A DNA stretch of 64,000 nt, taken from positions 9,141 to 73,140 of the forward strand of contig CAYZIL010000008.1 of assembly GCA_964478515.1 (NCBI GenBank), read 5' to 3'. Positions within the stretch are counted from its first letter, which is position 1, and each line of letters starts with the position of its first letter. Below, piece after piece: positions 41,847-49,395 of this stretch. Below the pieces are notes generated by a model, which was not told the origin of the DNA, made no database searches, and saw only the letters and a program-made list of their open reading frames with translations. The stretch is from HGM13233 sp964478515 (lineage in GTDB: Bacteria; Bacillota; Clostridia; Oscillospirales; Ruminococcaceae). The translations under genes and the position numbers were made by a program.

Positions 41847-42842
41847 TTAGTTTTTCAACGCGGCGTCAAAAGCGACGTCAGACGGCTTTATGCGCAGGTC
41901 CTTGACATATTTGCACGACTCGGTCGCGCCCTGAATGCGGTCCATACCGCTGTCTTCCCACTCTATGGAATATGGCCCCTCGTAGCGGGCGGCGTTGAGC
42001 TCGCGGACTATGTCCTCGAAATTGACCTGACCGCGGCCTATGCTGCGGAAGTTCCAGCGCCGGCGCGTGTCGCCGAAAACAAGGTGGGAGCCGAGAATGC
42101 TCGCGCAGTCCTCGTCGGAGATATATATGTCTTTGAAATGGACGTGGTAAATGCGGTCGGGATAGCTGCGAATAAGCATGTGCGGCTTAATTCCCTGCCA
42201 CAGCAGGTGACTGGGGTCAAAGTTAAAGCCGACAGTTTCGCGGTAATCAAACAGTTCCAGGAACTGCTTGCAGGTGTAAATATCGTAGGCGATTTCGGTG
42301 GGGTGGACTTCCAGCGCGTATTTTATGCCCTGGCGGTCAAACTCGTCGAAAATCGGCGTCCAAAGCTCTTTCAGTCTGCCCATTCCGTCGGCGATCATCT
42401 GGTCGGTCGTCTGCGGGAAGGAATACCAGAAGTTCCAGATGGGCGAGCCGGTAAAGCTGGTCGAAACGTTCGCGCCCAGGTTTTTGCAAGCAGCCGGGAT
42501 GTGCATCATCTGGTCTATTGCCCAAGCGCGCATCTCGTCGGGTTTGCCTTTGACCGACTCGGGAACCAGGTTGTTGTGACGGATGTCGTACTCGTCGCCG
42601 ACAATCTGACCGGCGACGTGGCTGGAAAGCGCCCAGACCTTTAGGTCATACTTTTCGAGAATAGCCTTCTTTTCCTCTGCGTACGACTTGTCGTTGGCAC
42701 ACTTGACAGCGTCCATGTGGTCGCCGCCGGCGCCGATTTCAAGTCCGTCGTAGCCCATTTCGTGCGCGAGCTTGCAGACCTCCTCGAAAGGCAGGTCGCC
42801 CCACTGACCTGTAAGCAAAGTTACGGGATTCTTTTTCGCCAT
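41847..42842 (-). CDS. Sugar phosphate isomerase/epimerase-like TIM-barrel protein (AP_endonuc_2)
   Basis: A 331-residue protein of the xylose-isomerase-like TIM-barrel family. Expected metal ligands are visible: Glu in YALEVHPTEIAYD, Asp and His in FNFDPSHLLWQG, His in HVHFKD and Glu in YSIEWEDSG. GYDGLEIGAGGDHMD lies near the start. Relatives isomerise, epimerise, dehydrate or cleave keto sugars and glycosides. It is the first gene of the operon, 33 bases before the dehydrogenase, so it may act on the keto product. The ATG at 42842 has GGAGG 8 bases upstream; a TTG five codons earlier overlaps that site. Confidence 0.85.
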   Translation of the reverse strand: MAKKNPVTLLTGQWGDLPFEEVCKLAHEMGYDGLEIGAGGDHMDAVKCANDKSYAEEKKAILEKYDLKVWALSSHVAGQIVGDEYDIRHNNLVPESVKGKPDEMRAWAIDQMMHIPAACKNLGANVSTSFTGSPIWNFWYSFPQTTDQMIADGMGRLKELWTPIFDEFDRQGIKYALEVHPTEIAYDIYTCKQFLELFDYRETVGFNFDPSHLLWQGIKPHMLIRSYPDRIYHVHFKDIYISDEDCASILGSHLVFGDTRRRWNFRSIGRGQVNFEDIVRELNAARYEGPYSIEWEDSGMDRIQGATESCKYVKDLRIKPSDVAFDAALKN

Positions 42843-42902
42843 GTTACTGACCTCCAAGCATAATAATCTTTGCGCGCTGCTGCGCGGTTATTTCTTCTAC
42901 CT

Positions 42903-42930
42903 ATTATAGATAGCCGAAATTGATAGTCAA
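42903..42930 (-). promoter_or_regulatory. Promoter of the sugar operon
   Basis: Minus strand TTGACT (42930-42925), 16-bp spacer, TATAAT (42908-42903), about 60 bases before the first ATG. Confidence 0.7.
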
Positions 42931-42957
42931 CATTTTAATTGAATTTGTAATTAATTT

Positions 42958-42972
42958 TTGTTATTTCAACAA
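42958..42972. promoter_or_regulatory. Inverted repeat upstream of the sugar-operon promoter
   Basis: TTGTT-ATTTC-AACAA, a perfect 5-5-5 repeat 28 bases upstream of the -35, in an AT-rich tract. It may be a binding site for the DeoR protein or another regulator. It is short, so chance is possible. Confidence 0.3.
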
Positions 42973-43176
42973 TTTTTCTGCAAATTATTTGTTTATTTCG
43001 CTCTGTCCCCGCTTTAGCGGCGCGGCGCTGCTATTATTATTAACAAAATGTCTTGTCTCAGTAATTTTTCGAACTATAAAAGCTTACCCGTCATTTTTTA
43101 TTTCCCGGTGGCTTAAACGCTCAGCATTCCGGCAAACGCAACTGCTGTTTTCTGGGCTAGTGCGCAAAAGCGCAAT

Positions 43177-43218
43177 AAAAAAGCGCACCCGCCGCACAGC
43201 TGCGGGGCGCGCTTTTTT
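43177..43218 (-). terminator. Terminator of lexA
   Basis: AAAAAGCGC and the following bases pair with GCGCGCTTTTTT across a GCA/TGC-capped loop; a T run lies on the minus-strand side. Confidence 0.75.
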
Positions 43219-43231
43219 GGCGCGGTGAATT

Positions 43232-43813
43232 CTATTCGCAGTAGCGCACCACACCGACAACTTTGCCGAGTACAGCGACTTGCTCGCACATTATCGGCTG
43301 GTAGTCGGGGTTGCACGGGCGCAGTTCTATTTTGCCGTCGGTGTGATAGAGCTTTTTACAGGTAGCCTCGTCTTCAATAAGCGCGACAATTGTGTCGCCG
43401 TCGTCACACGACGGTGTGCGCCGCGCGACAATGTAGTCGCCGTTTAGTATGCCGGCGTCGCGCATGCTCTCGCCCTGTATGCGCAGCGCAAAAAGCTCGG
43501 AGCTTTTGTAGCGCAAATTGTCGAAGGCAATATAGCCGTCAATATTCTCCGCCGCCAAAATAGGCGCGCCGGCGGCGACTGTGCCCACAATAGGCACGCT
43601 GAGCGTCGCCGACTCGCGGTTGAGCGAAACATTGCGGCGTTTGCCGGTGTCGATATTTATAGCGCCGTCGTCCTCAAGCTCGTGCAAATAGCGGTGGACT
43701 GTGGCGGTGGACTTTATACCGAGCGCGGCGCATATCTCCCGCACCGAGGGCGGCGTATTGAAGGAATTGTCGACAAGATACTGTAAAATCTCGCTTTTCA
43801 AATTCTTATTCAT
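43232..43813 (-). CDS. lexA: LexA repressor
   Basis: The SOS repressor of 193 residues. The N-terminal winged helix is VREICAALGIKSTATVHRYL; the self-cleavage site Ala-Gly is in GTVAAGAPIL; the catalytic Ser is in QGESMRDAG and the Lys in EDEATCKKLYH. The ATG at 43813 has AGGGAT upstream; an in-frame extension of 14 codons upstream contains the LexA box and is excluded. It is monocistronic and likely autoregulated through a LexA box at 43824-43837. Confidence 0.94.
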   Translation of the reverse strand: MNKNLKSEILQYLVDNSFNTPPSVREICAALGIKSTATVHRYLHELEDDGAINIDTGKRRNVSLNRESATLSVPIVGTVAAGAPILAAENIDGYIAFDNLRYKSSELFALRIQGESMRDAGILNGDYIVARRTPSCDDGDTIVALIEDEATCKKLYHTDGKIELRPCNPDYQPIMCEQVAVLGKVVGVVRYCE

Positions 43814-43823
43814 ATCCCTGCTC

Positions 43824-43837
43824 CAAACGTTTGTTTT
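43824..43837. promoter_or_regulatory. LexA box (autoregulation)
   Basis: CAAACGTTTGTTTT resembles the Gram-positive LexA consensus CGAACRNRYGTTYG at most fixed positions and lies about 10 bases downstream of the -10 of the lexA promoter, where binding would block transcription. Confidence 0.6.
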
Positions 43838-43845
43838 ATAAAACC

Positions 43846-43874
43846 AGTATAGCAAACCCGCCGCAAAAAAACAA
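43846..43874 (-). promoter_or_regulatory. Promoter of lexA
   Basis: Minus strand TTGTTT (43874-43869), 17-bp spacer, TATACT (43851-43846). Confidence 0.65.
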
Positions 43875-43954
43875 TATCTTACGCAATTTATTTGCGAGCT
43901 AATTTATTTAACATTTATTCATACAGGCTTAACACTTTTTCCTGCGGCCGATTA

Positions 43955-44067
43955 TATAATGTGATTGTAAGAGTTTACCGCATGCAAAGTACATGAATTA
44001 TTCCTCTTCATTACTGTTACCCCTTATAACCTCGAGCCGCGACAATTTGTCGCGGCCCATTTTTTTA
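43955..44067 (+). ncRNA. Candidate small RNA (promoter-terminator unit without a gene)
   Basis: A TATAAT at 43955-43960 with a poor -35 (TTAACA at 20-bp spacing) is followed about 75 bases later by a strong terminator, GCCGCGAC / GTCGCGGC (44036-44056) plus eight T. The roughly 100-base transcript has no ribosome binding site or convincing frame, and its middle is pyrimidine-rich. It may be a small RNA or a leftover regulatory unit. Confidence 0.4.
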
Positions 44068-44072
44068 CCTTG

Positions 44073-44331
44073 TGGACGGTTGGCTGACTCTGTGCTATAC
44101 TCTGGTCGTCAACGGCCAGGCACTGTAAATATACCGCCGGCATGGGCCCGGTGCAGGTGGAACGGGAAAAGAGCCGGGAAAACGCTTTCGATACCAGCTG
44201 CGCGTTTTACGGCGAAAAACCACACGGCGCTTTCGACCGGGGCGACCGTACGAAAAATCAAAAGCAGCCGGGTGTTTAAGGCTGAGAAATTCCTCTCGTG
44301 CTGAATTTCAACCTCCAAGGGAGAGACTAAC
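44073..44331 (+). promoter_or_regulatory. Promoter and 225-base leader of the phosphatidyltransferase gene
   Basis: TGGACG (44073-44078), 17-bp spacer and extended -10 TGCTATACT (-10 at 44096-44101). The leader to 44331 contains several GC-rich stems, a 45-codon frame (44142-44279, MGPVQVEREKSRENAFDTSC...) without a clear ribosome binding site, and GGGAG just before the gene. I could not match it to a known riboswitch class. Confidence 0.45.
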
Positions 44332-44862
44332 ATAAAAAATTTTGCAAACGTCATTACCTGCTCAAGATTTGTCTTCGCTCTCGCCGTCATTGTCAGCGCG
44401 CCGTTCTCGCCGCTGTTCTGGGCGGCCTATTGTTGCGGGGTGCTCAGCGATTTGGCAGACGGATTTGTCGCCAGAAAACTGCACAGCGAGAGCGACGCCG
44501 GCGCAAAGCTCGACAGCGCTGCGGACGTGCTCTTCGCGCTGGCAATAGCCGTTTTCGCCGCCAAAAGCAACCTGGTGCCGCTGTGGCTGTGGTGGTGCGC
44601 GGCGGGCATTGCCCTGCTTCGCTGCACCGGCTATCTGATAGGCTGGCGCAAATACCGGACTTTTACCGCAATACACACCTACGCCAACAAAATTACCGGC
44701 GCTCTGCTCGTGGCGGCGCCGCTGCTTATTCACATTGCGGGCATAACCGCCGCGGGCGTCGTCTTCTGCGCGGCGGCACTGGTATCCACAATAGAAGAAA
44801 TTATTATCGTAACCGCCTGCAAAAAACTCGACCGCGACTGCCGCAGCGCGCTGACAATGTAA
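44332..44862 (+). CDS. CDP-alcohol phosphatidyltransferase-family protein, apparent ATA start
   Basis: A 176-residue membrane enzyme. The full signature D-x2-DG-x2-AR-x8-G-x3-D-x3-D is present as SDLADGFVARKL followed by G and two Asp (near residues 39-63), with about five hydrophobic helices. Such enzymes transfer a phosphoalcohol from a CDP-alcohol to make phospholipids. Family members begin MKNxANxITxSR; here that sequence is encoded as ATA-AAA-AAT-TTT (IKNFANVITCSR), with GGGAG at a normal distance before the ATA. Either ATA is the start codon, or ATG has mutated and expression is reduced; the next starts (GTG at 44440) would remove the first helix. Confidence 0.8.
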   Translation: MKNFANVITCSRFVFALAVIVSAPFSPLFWAAYCCGVLSDLADGFVARKLHSESDAGAKLDSAADVLFALAIAVFAAKSNLVPLWLWWCAAGIALLRCTGYLIGWRKYRTFTAIHTYANKITGALLVAAPLLIHIAGITAAGVVFCAAALVSTIEEIIIVTACKKLDRDCRSALTM

Positions 44863-45024
44863 TTGCGCGCTGCCGAAACAGACAACCGCGCCCCACCTTA
44901 ACGATAAGCGCGGTGTGCTCTGAACGCAAAAACGCCTTTTGTCAGCTGCCAACGGGGCGTTTCGGTTCGTCTGGTTAGGCTCGTGTGAATTTCGCGAAGG
45001 GAATCTGTGCCAAAGCACAAAAAC

Positions 45025-45058
45025 AGGGCGGCGCCGTTTTGAATAGCGGCGCCGCCCT
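45025..45058 (-). terminator. Terminator of the C26 amidotransferase gene
   Basis: AGGGCGGCGCCG (45025-45036) pairs with CGGCGCCGCCCT (45047-45058), followed on the minus strand by TGTTTTTGTG. Confidence 0.8.
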
Positions 45059-45115
45059 GAAAGTTATATTGTCAAGCTCCCTTACGGCAGCCCGCTTTGC
45101 TGTCTTTCGGCAAGC

Positions 45116-45802
45116 TCAGTCGCGCGCGCAGTCGGCGACGAAGGCTTGGAACACGCGCAGGTGCACGGAGTCGAGCGGCATGCGTTCGGGGTGCCACTGC
45201 AAGCCGAGGAAAAAGCGGCCGTACTCGGGCATCTCCACCGCCTCGCTCACGCCGTCGCTCGCCTTTGCGGTTATCTGCAGCGGCGGCACCGTGCGCGCAC
45301 AGGCCTGGTGATGGATGGAATTTACCTCAAGCTCGCTCGCGCCGTATATTGACGCCACCAGCGAGCCCTCTTTTAGCGTGACGCTGTGGCAGGGTTTGTC
45401 GGTCTGGTCGTCGTGCCAGTGGTCAAGCGCGCCCTCGCACTCTTTGAGCGTGTCCTGGTAGACGTCGCCGCCGAAAAAGATGTTCAGAATCTGCTCGCCG
45501 CGGCATATGCCCAGCATTGGCTTGCGCGCTTCGTAAAACGCGCGGATGAGCCGGTATTCAAGCCGGTCGCGGTCGTCGTCAATCTTTTTGCACCAGCTTT
45601 TGACGCTTTGGCCGAACAGCGCCGGGTTGACATCGCAGCCGCCCGGCAGCAGCAGTCCGCCGTAGCCGGCCGCTATCTTGGTCGCCTCCTCGTCACTGTC
45701 CACATATTTGAATCTGACCGCCTGCGCTCCGGCAGCAGCCAACTTTTGCTCGTACCTTTCGGTGGAGTCCCCAATGTCGGTTATTGCAATATTGACGCTC
45801 AT
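45116..45802 (-). CDS. Class I glutamine amidotransferase-like (peptidase C26, gamma-glutamyl-GABA hydrolase family)
   Basis: A 228-residue hydrolase of the PuuD family, which splits gamma-glutamyl-gamma-aminobutyrate or related gamma-glutamyl compounds. The nucleophile Cys is in LGICRGEQILN (near residue 99), the catalytic His-x-Glu in LQWHPERM (near 203), and LLLPGGCDVNP is the usual oxyanion region. No putrescine-pathway gene is adjacent, so the substrate is uncertain. AGAGG precedes the ATG; the gene is monocistronic. Confidence 0.88.
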   Translation of the reverse strand: MSVNIAITDIGDSTERYEQKLAAAGAQAVRFKYVDSDEEATKIAAGYGGLLLPGGCDVNPALFGQSVKSWCKKIDDDRDRLEYRLIRAFYEARKPMLGICRGEQILNIFFGGDVYQDTLKECEGALDHWHDDQTDKPCHSVTLKEGSLVASIYGASELEVNSIHHQACARTVPPLQITAKASDGVSEAVEMPEYGRFFLGLQWHPERMPLDSVHLRVFQAFVADCARD

Positions 45803-45954
45803 AAAAAATACCTCTTAACGCCTAATTCCCAAATATTATATCATCGGTGTCGCTCAATGTGTAGCAATTGCCGAAAATCCGGCAATACGTCTGGAAATCG
45901 CCGCGCCAATAGTTTATAATTCGTGTAGTTTGCAGACCATGGAGGTATTATTAA

Positions 45955-46803
45955 TTGAATGTAAAAGTGACCGCCGACAGTACCTGCGATCTTCCATCTG
46001 AAATTGTTGCCAAATACGGCATCGAAATAGTTCCATTATATATTATGATGGACGACAAGGCCTACCGCGATACGATAGATATCACCCGCCCCGATGTTTT
46101 CGCCTATTTTGAAAAAACCGGCAAGCTGACACAGACAGCCGCCGTCAACACCGAGGATTACCGCGAGGTATTTGCCCGCAACCTTAAAGACCACGACGGA
46201 TTAGTCCACTTTACAATAAGCAGCGAGATGTCCAGCTGCTACCACAACGCCTGCGAGGCAGCAAAAAAATTCAAGAACGTCTATGTTGTCGACTCTCGCA
46301 ATCTCTCGTCCGGCATCGGGCAGTTGGTTATTGACGCCGCCGAACTCGCCCGGGACGGCAAGTCCGCCAATGAGATATTCAAAGCCGCCGAGGAGCGCAA
46401 AGAACTGCTCGACGTAAGTTTTATTCTCGACACTCTCACCTACCTTGCCAAGGGCGGGCGCTGTTCTTCACTGTTGGCACTCAGCGCCGGGCTGCTGCAA
46501 ATAAAGCCCTGCATAGAGGTAGTCAACGGCACTATGGGCGTCGGCAAAAAATACCGCGGCAAAATGGTACAGGTGCTGCAAAGTTATGTCCGCGACCGGC
46601 TTGAGGGACGCGACGACATCGACTACGGCCGCATCTTTATTACCGACTCCGGCTTTTCGCAGGATGTTATTGACGCGGTGACCGAGACCGTAAAAGAGTG
46701 CGGCCCCTTCAAACAGATACTTTATTCTCAGTCCGGCTGCACCATCTCCAACCACTGCGGTCCCAATTGCCTGGGTATTCTCTATTTCCACACCGCAAAA
46801 TAA
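45955..46803 (+). CDS. DegV-family (FakB-like) protein, TTG start
   Basis: The second DegV/FakB protein, 282 residues: VKVTADSTCDLPSEIV at the start, TISSEMSSCYHNA in the lipid-pocket region, and SFILDTLTYLAKGGRCS near residue 152. The start codon is TTG at 45955 with GGAGG 9 bases upstream; no ATG fits. Two FakB-type carriers with different pockets often handle different fatty acids. A TATAAT lies near 45916, but its -35 is unclear. Confidence 0.88.
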   Translation: MNVKVTADSTCDLPSEIVAKYGIEIVPLYIMMDDKAYRDTIDITRPDVFAYFEKTGKLTQTAAVNTEDYREVFARNLKDHDGLVHFTISSEMSSCYHNACEAAKKFKNVYVVDSRNLSSGIGQLVIDAAELARDGKSANEIFKAAEERKELLDVSFILDTLTYLAKGGRCSSLLALSAGLLQIKPCIEVVNGTMGVGKKYRGKMVQVLQSYVRDRLEGRDDIDYGRIFITDSGFSQDVIDAVTETVKECGPFKQILYSQSGCTISNHCGPNCLGILYFHTAK

Positions 46804-46813
46804 GCATTTTTTT

Positions 46814-46852
46814 AACGGCCGCTGAAGGACATCTTTCGGCGGCCGTTTTTTG
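46814..46852 (+). terminator. Terminator of the second degV gene
   Basis: AACGGCCGCTGAA pairs with TTCGGCGGCCGTT, followed by T. Confidence 0.85.
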
Positions 46853-46979
46853 GGAAAGTGGCGAGCGCCCCACCGAGCCGCCAACCACTTGCCCGCCTCA
46901 AGCGCGCCGCAGCTCGTTTTTAAGCGGACAAATTCCCGCAGCGCGGGTAAGTTTTTTACCGCGGCGGAAAGGACAGAAT

Positions 46980-47390
46980 ATGCCGACTTTACCTGCAGAA
47001 CCAACAGCGCAGGAAATACGCTCGCTTATCGGCGAAAAAGATTTTGGCTACTGGAACGCTCTGCGCGCTGAAATTGACCGGTTGTACGATATGAATCACC
47101 AATGGAACGACGGCGGCAAAAAATGGGTTTACGAGTACAAATACCGCCGCGGGGGCAAGACGCTGTGCGCTTTTTACGCCAAGCGCGACGCGATGGGCTT
47201 TATGCTTATTTTCGGAAGTAAAGAGCGTGACAAAATCGCAACTATTCGCAGCGAGCTGAGCGAGCGCGCTCTGAACACATACGACGCCGCGCCGACCTAC
47301 CACGACGGCAAGTGGGTAATGTTCGACGCGCAAACCGATATCGGCGACCTGAAATTGCTGCTGGCAGTCAAGCGCAAACCGAACCGGTAG
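46980..47390 (+). CDS. DUF3788-family protein
   Basis: A 136-residue cytoplasmic protein resembling DUF3788: WNALRAEIDRLYDMNHQW, KKWVYEYKYRRGGKTLCAFY and FMLIFGSKERDKI. Function unknown. AAGGA precedes the ATG at 46980, and a frame running upstream overlaps degV and is not coding. It is probably a single-gene unit. Confidence 0.75.
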   Translation: MPTLPAEPTAQEIRSLIGEKDFGYWNALRAEIDRLYDMNHQWNDGGKKWVYEYKYRRGGKTLCAFYAKRDAMGFMLIFGSKERDKIATIRSELSERALNTYDAAPTYHDGKWVMFDAQTDIGDLKLLLAVKRKPNR

Positions 47391-47429
47391 CTTTCGCCGG
47401 ACACGGGGCCGAAAGTCCAAACACAAACA

Positions 47430-47464
47430 AACGCGCCGCTGTTCTAATTGAACAGCGGCGCGTT
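47430..47464. terminator. Bidirectional terminator
   Basis: AACGCGCCGCTGTTC (47430-47444) pairs with GAACAGCGGCGCGTT (47450-47464), TAATT loop, between convergent genes. Confidence 0.8.
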
Positions 47465-47523
47465 AAACATACCCGTGCGGGCGGCAGCGGCTCCGGTCGG
47501 CTTTTTTGAGCCAAACGCGCCGC

Positions 47524-48987
47524 TTATTCGCTCACTTTTAGTCTGTCGCCGGCAGTGCGCTCCAGCAGGCTGTTTGCCGTCAGATACTCGTCAAATATCT
47601 CCCGGCAGGAGGTGGCGACAACGCGCGGCTTGGCGTTTTGCTCAACTTCCTGCGGCGTCACCGCAAGGAAGTCCTGCAAATTTACAATATGAAATTCCTG
47701 CAGCCCGACGCTGTAAAGTCTGTCGTCGGCGACCGGCTCGCCCTCAAACGTAAATTCCCGCAATATTTTCTCGCTGCGGGCATAGTCTATACTGACGCCG
47801 TGCGAAAACTGGTAGAACTCCGTGTGTCCGGCAAAAGCCTCGTCGCGCAGAATGTACAGCACCATGCGCCTTAGCTGCGCGCCGGTTACTTTGAGCAACG
47901 TCACCGCGTCGTCGTAGGGGAAGGCCTCCACGAGGTCGCCGTAGGTGATAATCGGCCCAATTTTCTCTATGCGCACACTGCCCGAGCCCAGCAGCATTAT
48001 GTCCAGCCCGAGCGAGTCGCGCAAAATGTCGGCAAAAAGGTCGCCGAGCTCGGTCTCGCGGTTGCGCTGCGGGTGGGTCAGCTGCCGCGCCAGACGCGTA
48101 ACTATGCGGCCGTACTTTTCGTCGGTAATGTTTTTATACCCGGCAATCAGGTTTTCCAAGCCGGCGTCGCGCAAACAGTGCGAGTCGTCAATGGGCACTG
48201 TTTGCCACTTGTAAGAATCTATTGCGTTGCGCTCGGTGTCGACAACTATGTCAAAACGGCCAATCTGGTCGGTGCCGGTGCCGGCTTGAACTATCAGAAT
48301 GTCGTTGACCTTTTCGGGCTGCGCGAGAATGGTGTGGGAATGCCCGCCGATAATAATATCCACGCCCCAGGCGGGGTCAAGCGCGGCGGCCAGCTTTTTG
48401 TCCTCCTCTATGCCTATGTGGGTCAGCAAAACGGTCAAGTCGACGTCGACGGCATTGTATGTGTTGCATATTCTGCCCACTTCGGCTGCCGCCGCGTCAA
48501 TGTCCACAAACGAGCCTATCAGCCCGTCCTGCTTGGTCTGCGCGAGCACCTCCTCGGTAATTACGCCGATAAACAGTATCTTCATGCCGTCGCGCTCAAT
48601 TATCTGGCAGGGCTTGAACAGTCTCGTGTGGTTGGTGCGGATAAAGAAGTTGGCGTTAATTATCGGGAATTTGGCGCACTTTTCGACAAACAGCAAGTGG
48701 GAAATGCCGTAGTCAATTTCGTGGTTGCCTATAGTCACCACGTCCGGCGCCAGCAGATTCATTATTTCTATGGTCGAAATGCCCTTGTACTCGCTGTCAA
48801 TAACCGAGCCTCGGAACATATCTCCCGCTATTGCGTAAATAGTGTTTGGTGCTTTTTGGCGGGTCTCGCTGACATACCCCGACAGCATTGAGACACCGCC
48901 TAACAGTCGGTCGTCTGCCTCTTCGGCGAGAAAGTCCCCGTGCAGGTCGTTGGAATGCAGCAGTGTCAATTTCTTGAGATTCTTCAT
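47524..48987 (-). CDS. Cytoplasmic bifunctional metallophosphatase/5'-nucleotidase
   Basis: A 487-residue protein of the UshA/5'-nucleotidase family: the N-terminal dinuclear-metal phosphatase domain has LLHSNDLHGDF, GDMFRGS, TIGNHEIDYG and GGHSHT; the C-terminal substrate domain begins near residue 310 with RETELGDLFADIL and includes YGDLVEAFPYDD. There is no signal peptide or anchor, unlike secreted UshA, so it acts in the cytoplasm as YunD-type proteins do. AAAGGA precedes the ATG. It is separated from ptsH by a terminator. Confidence 0.88.
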   Translation of the reverse strand: MKNLKKLTLLHSNDLHGDFLAEEADDRLLGGVSMLSGYVSETRQKAPNTIYAIAGDMFRGSVIDSEYKGISTIEIMNLLAPDVVTIGNHEIDYGISHLLFVEKCAKFPIINANFFIRTNHTRLFKPCQIIERDGMKILFIGVITEEVLAQTKQDGLIGSFVDIDAAAAEVGRICNTYNAVDVDLTVLLTHIGIEEDKKLAAALDPAWGVDIIIGGHSHTILAQPEKVNDILIVQAGTGTDQIGRFDIVVDTERNAIDSYKWQTVPIDDSHCLRDAGLENLIAGYKNITDEKYGRIVTRLARQLTHPQRNRETELGDLFADILRDSLGLDIMLLGSGSVRIEKIGPIITYGDLVEAFPYDDAVTLLKVTGAQLRRMVLYILRDEAFAGHTEFYQFSHGVSIDYARSEKILREFTFEGEPVADDRLYSVGLQEFHIVNLQDFLAVTPQEVEQNAKPRVVATSCREIFDEYLTANSLLERTAGDRLKVSE

Positions 48988-49043
48988 GGCAGTGTGTTCC
49001 TTTCAACAGTAATGTCCTGCGCGGCGCGGCCTGCGGCGAAAAA

Positions 49044-49071
49044 ACAGAGCGCATGGTTTCATGCGCTCTGT
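49044..49071 (-). terminator. Terminator of the ptsI-ptsH operon
   Basis: ACAGAGCGCATG / CATGCGCTCTGT with GTTT loop; six T follow on the minus strand. Confidence 0.9.
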
Positions 49072-49104
49072 GGTTTTCCTGATTTCCCGCACGGCGCGCT
49101 TTTT

Positions 49105-49383
49105 TCAGTCCTCGCCGAAACCTGTTTCAATAAGCGCGCACAGCGCGTCGACCGCCTGCTGTTCGTCGTCCCCTTTGGCGCAGAGCTCCACTTCCTCGTC
49201 CTTACAGACGCCCAGCGACAGCAGCATGACGATTGATTTGGCGTTGACGGCCTCATCCTCGCTCTCTGCGGTCTTGCGAATTGTGATTTTGCTCTCGTAG
49301 CCCTTGGCAGCGCTGACAAAATCAGACGCCGGGCGCGCGTGCAGACCGCTTTTGTTGATTACCTTCGTTACTTTGCTGTACAT
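49105..49383 (-). CDS. ptsH: Phosphocarrier protein HPr
   Basis: A 92-residue general PTS phosphocarrier: the phosphorylated His is in NKSGLHARPAS (near residue 15) and the regulatory Ser in NAKSIVMLLSLG (near 49), so both PTS transfer and HPr kinase/phosphorylase regulation appear possible. It lies 12 bases after ptsI, the reverse of the usual ptsH-ptsI order. No sugar-specific PTS component is in the window. Confidence 0.95.
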   Translation of the reverse strand: MYSKVTKVINKSGLHARPASDFVSAAKGYESKITIRKTAESEDEAVNAKSIVMLLSLGVCKDEEVELCAKGDDEQQAVDALCALIETGFGED

Positions 49384-49395
49384 AATACAATCCTC

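Noticed and set aside
42920..43228. A 102-codon plus-strand frame between the sugar operon and lexA
   Set aside because: It runs through the AT-rich promoter region and lexA terminator and lacks a Shine-Dalgarno.
43993..44304. A 103-codon frame covering the small-RNA candidate and leader
   Set aside because: It reads through a strong terminator and has no ribosome binding site; codon pattern is not coding-like.
44270..44331. TPP-riboswitch-like bases GGCTGAGAAAT in the phosphatidyltransferase leader
   Set aside because: The remaining conserved TPP helices and the downstream ACCTGATC segment are absent.
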